From NCBI GenBank assembly GCA_031835245.1, contig JAVKOQ010000032.1, forward strand, positions 141,001-205,000: a stretch of DNA of 64,000 nt, in the 5' to 3' direction. Shown piece after piece: positions 62,466-64,000 of this stretch. The DNA comes from Balamuthia mandrillaris (Eukaryota > Discosea > Longamoebia > Balamuthiidae). Numbering within the stretch: position 1 is the first letter of the stretch; each line of letters begins with the position of its first letter. A program made the translations under genes and the position numbers. The notes under the pieces were generated by a model. It saw only the letters and a list, made by a program, of their open reading frames with translations, was not told the DNA's origin and did not search any database.

Positions 62466-64000
62466 TTACTTGGCGGCCTTCAATTGTTGCAATATCTCTT
62501 TGAATGTCGGTCTATATAACAACAAAGAAACAAAACAACTTTAGCAAAAAAACAGCACAACAAACAAACACAGAAAAAGAACAAACCGTTGCTGAGGATC
62601 GTGAGAGAAGCATTGTTTCATGATGTCTTGAATGACTTGCGGAGCGGTGGAAGGAATGTCCGGCGAGCCTCCTTCGTAGACCGACATGGCTGCTTCTGGG
62701 GGGCTCATTCCAGGATAAGGGTCTGCTCCCCCGTTGGCCATCTCCCATAACGTCACTCCATAGCCTAAAATTTGTGAAGGAGAAGAAAGTGAGAAGAGAA
62801 CGCAGTGGCAAGGGAGCAAGAATAAAAAGTGAAGAAGGAAACATACTCCAAACATCTGCTTTGTTGGAATAGGTACGTGACTTCAAACACTCTGGCGCAA
62901 TCCTGCACAAACGCAAAGAGTAAGGCGATAAAAAAAATTTTAGCAACCGACAATGAGAAGAAGAGGAAAGAAGAAGAACCATTTGAGAGGAAGTGGAGAG
63001 CTAGTAGCAATTTCCTCTTCGATGTTGGTCACATCTTCATGTTCGCACGCCAATCCAAAGTCTGCATACTCCAGCGTTAAATAAACACGAACTGAAAAGC
63101 AAACAACGGATGACACAGGCCACTGCCAGAAGAAGAATGAACAAACCAGCCACTTTGATGCTCAGATTTGCTGTCAACAACAAGTTGCGACAGGCCAGGT
63201 CCCGATGAGTGATGCCCTCCGAATGCAGATGGTTCATGCCCGCTGCAATCTCTCGAGCCATTCTCAAGAACGTCTTTTCGTCCTCTTTGAAAGCCTGCTG
63301 GCCTTTGTCGCTGCGAAGAAAAGAGCGAAGGTTTCCTTCTGGCAGGTATTCAGTCACCAAACAGAATGGATGGTGCTCTTCCGTGCACACTCCCATCAAA
63401 AGCAAAACGTTGCCGTGCGGTCTCAGGCGTCTGTATTTGGTTTATGAAGCGAATTAAAAAATAAGAGGCACAGAAAGAGAGTAACAAGATAAAGAGGAGC
63501 ATTACTTCATGAGTTCAGCTTCAGCTTTAAAAGCTTCTATTTGCTCACTGCGAGTGATGTTAAGCTGAAACGAATGTAAGTTATCAATTCTCAAGAGAGA
63601 GAGAGAGAGAGAAAGAGAGAACTACAAACTCTTTTAATGGCAACTTCACTGTCACGCCATGTTCCTCTCCACACCACTCCGAATGCTCTGTAAACAAACG
63701 AAACCAACATTAGAAATGGGAGGTTCTTCAAAGAGAAGAGAACGGCGAATGGATGAAAGAACAAACCCTCTTCCAATCTCTTTTTCAAACTCTAAATCCT
63801 CGAATGATATTTCCCAAGCAATCCCTCCATCTCCTGTTTGCTTGGTAGCTTTCTTAGAAGGCTTCTTCCCTCCTTTCTCAACATCGACCTTATATCCGTA
63901 TTCTCCTGAAACATCGTCCATTTCCAACATTGACGCAGTAGTTGTTAACTTCTTCTTTGACTCTTTTCGTTTGCGAAGAACCAACAAAGCGACGATAATG
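62466..64000 (-). CDS. Receptor tyrosine-kinase-like protein 2, 5' end outside window
   Basis: Visible exons: 64000-63767, 63687-63630, 63564-63506, 63430-63147, 63061-62980, 62902-62847, 62764-62587, 62511-62466; phases agree. The window edge cuts in the membrane span (IIVALLVLRKRKE). Juxtamembrane SGEYGYKVDVEKGGKK parallels AEYGFKEDAADVEQGEKG of protein 1. Kinase: KEIGRGAFGVVWRGTWRDSE, VAIKR, THRDLACRNLL, DFGLACEHED, WIAPECLKS and GVTLWEMANGGADPYPGM. C-terminus ILQQLKAAK. It is a close tandem paralogue of protein 1, 230 bases downstream-to-upstream. It has two introns that protein 1 lacks (after VAIKR and within R|PTFKE); the rest are at matching codons. Confidence 0.9.

Overview
The window is nuclear DNA from an intron-rich unicellular eukaryote, most likely a free-living amoeba (Amoebozoa, Discosea; Acanthamoeba or Balamuthia-like). 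This is inferred from the gene set: receptor kinases with an HRDLACRN loop, F-box proteins with the 'ENGCPWD' ankyrin-like repeats common in amoebae and giant viruses, divergent actins, a GH99 mannosidase, SMC6 and PARP16. Introns are mostly 55-350 bases. Many carry CT, CTT or CTTT microsatellites, and donors of the form GTTCGT or GTTTGT are frequent. I cannot name the species. Exon models were built by hand from reading frame, GT/AG sites and phase, so short exons and starts are less certain than the protein family calls.

Layout. 2-1126: 3' part of an EXD1-like exonuclease gene. 1244-14726: an array of eight paralogous bHLH transcription-factor genes, four on the minus strand (1244-6024) and four on the plus strand (10514-14726). 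They flank a central block with a TPR fragment, a tail-anchored PARP16-like ADP-ribosyltransferase and a zinc-ribbon-like protein. 14.9-15.6 kb: a CTT microsatellite of about 700 bases. 15.7-31 kb: a GH99 mannosidase with a Golgi-type anchor, an unknown multi-pass membrane protein, an amidase, SMC6 (16 exons), an unknown acidic protein with a frame break, and a CBS-domain protein. 31-38 kb: a tail-anchored fatty-aldehyde dehydrogenase, an asparaginase/isoaspartyl peptidase, a tail-anchored coiled-coil protein, and a secreted Ser/Gly/Asp-rich surface protein. 38.7-45.5 kb: a DEP domain fused to an FSP1/AIFM2-like oxidoreductase, a tandem pair of divergent actin-like proteins, and a Trp-rich membrane protein. 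45.8-58.5 kb: a universal stress protein, a C2/coiled-coil protein, a cysteine synthase, a protein ending in an LHVTL motif, a Gfo/Idh/MocA dehydrogenase, two F-box proteins (SPRY and ankyrin-like), an NmrA-like protein, and an amino-acid transporter. 58.6-64.0 kb: two tandem receptor kinases, the second cut by the window edge.

No single pathway unites the window. The strongest candidates for undescribed systems are: (1) the bHLH array, whose members share an intron at the same codon, a Lys at basic-region position 13 and a C-terminal LPP[LI] motif; (2) the DEP-FSP1 fusion; (3) the paired actin-like proteins that have lost the acidic phosphate loop of actin; (4) receptor kinases whose extracellular part looks like bacterial DUF11-type repeats. 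No rRNA, tRNA, CRISPR array or transposase was found.
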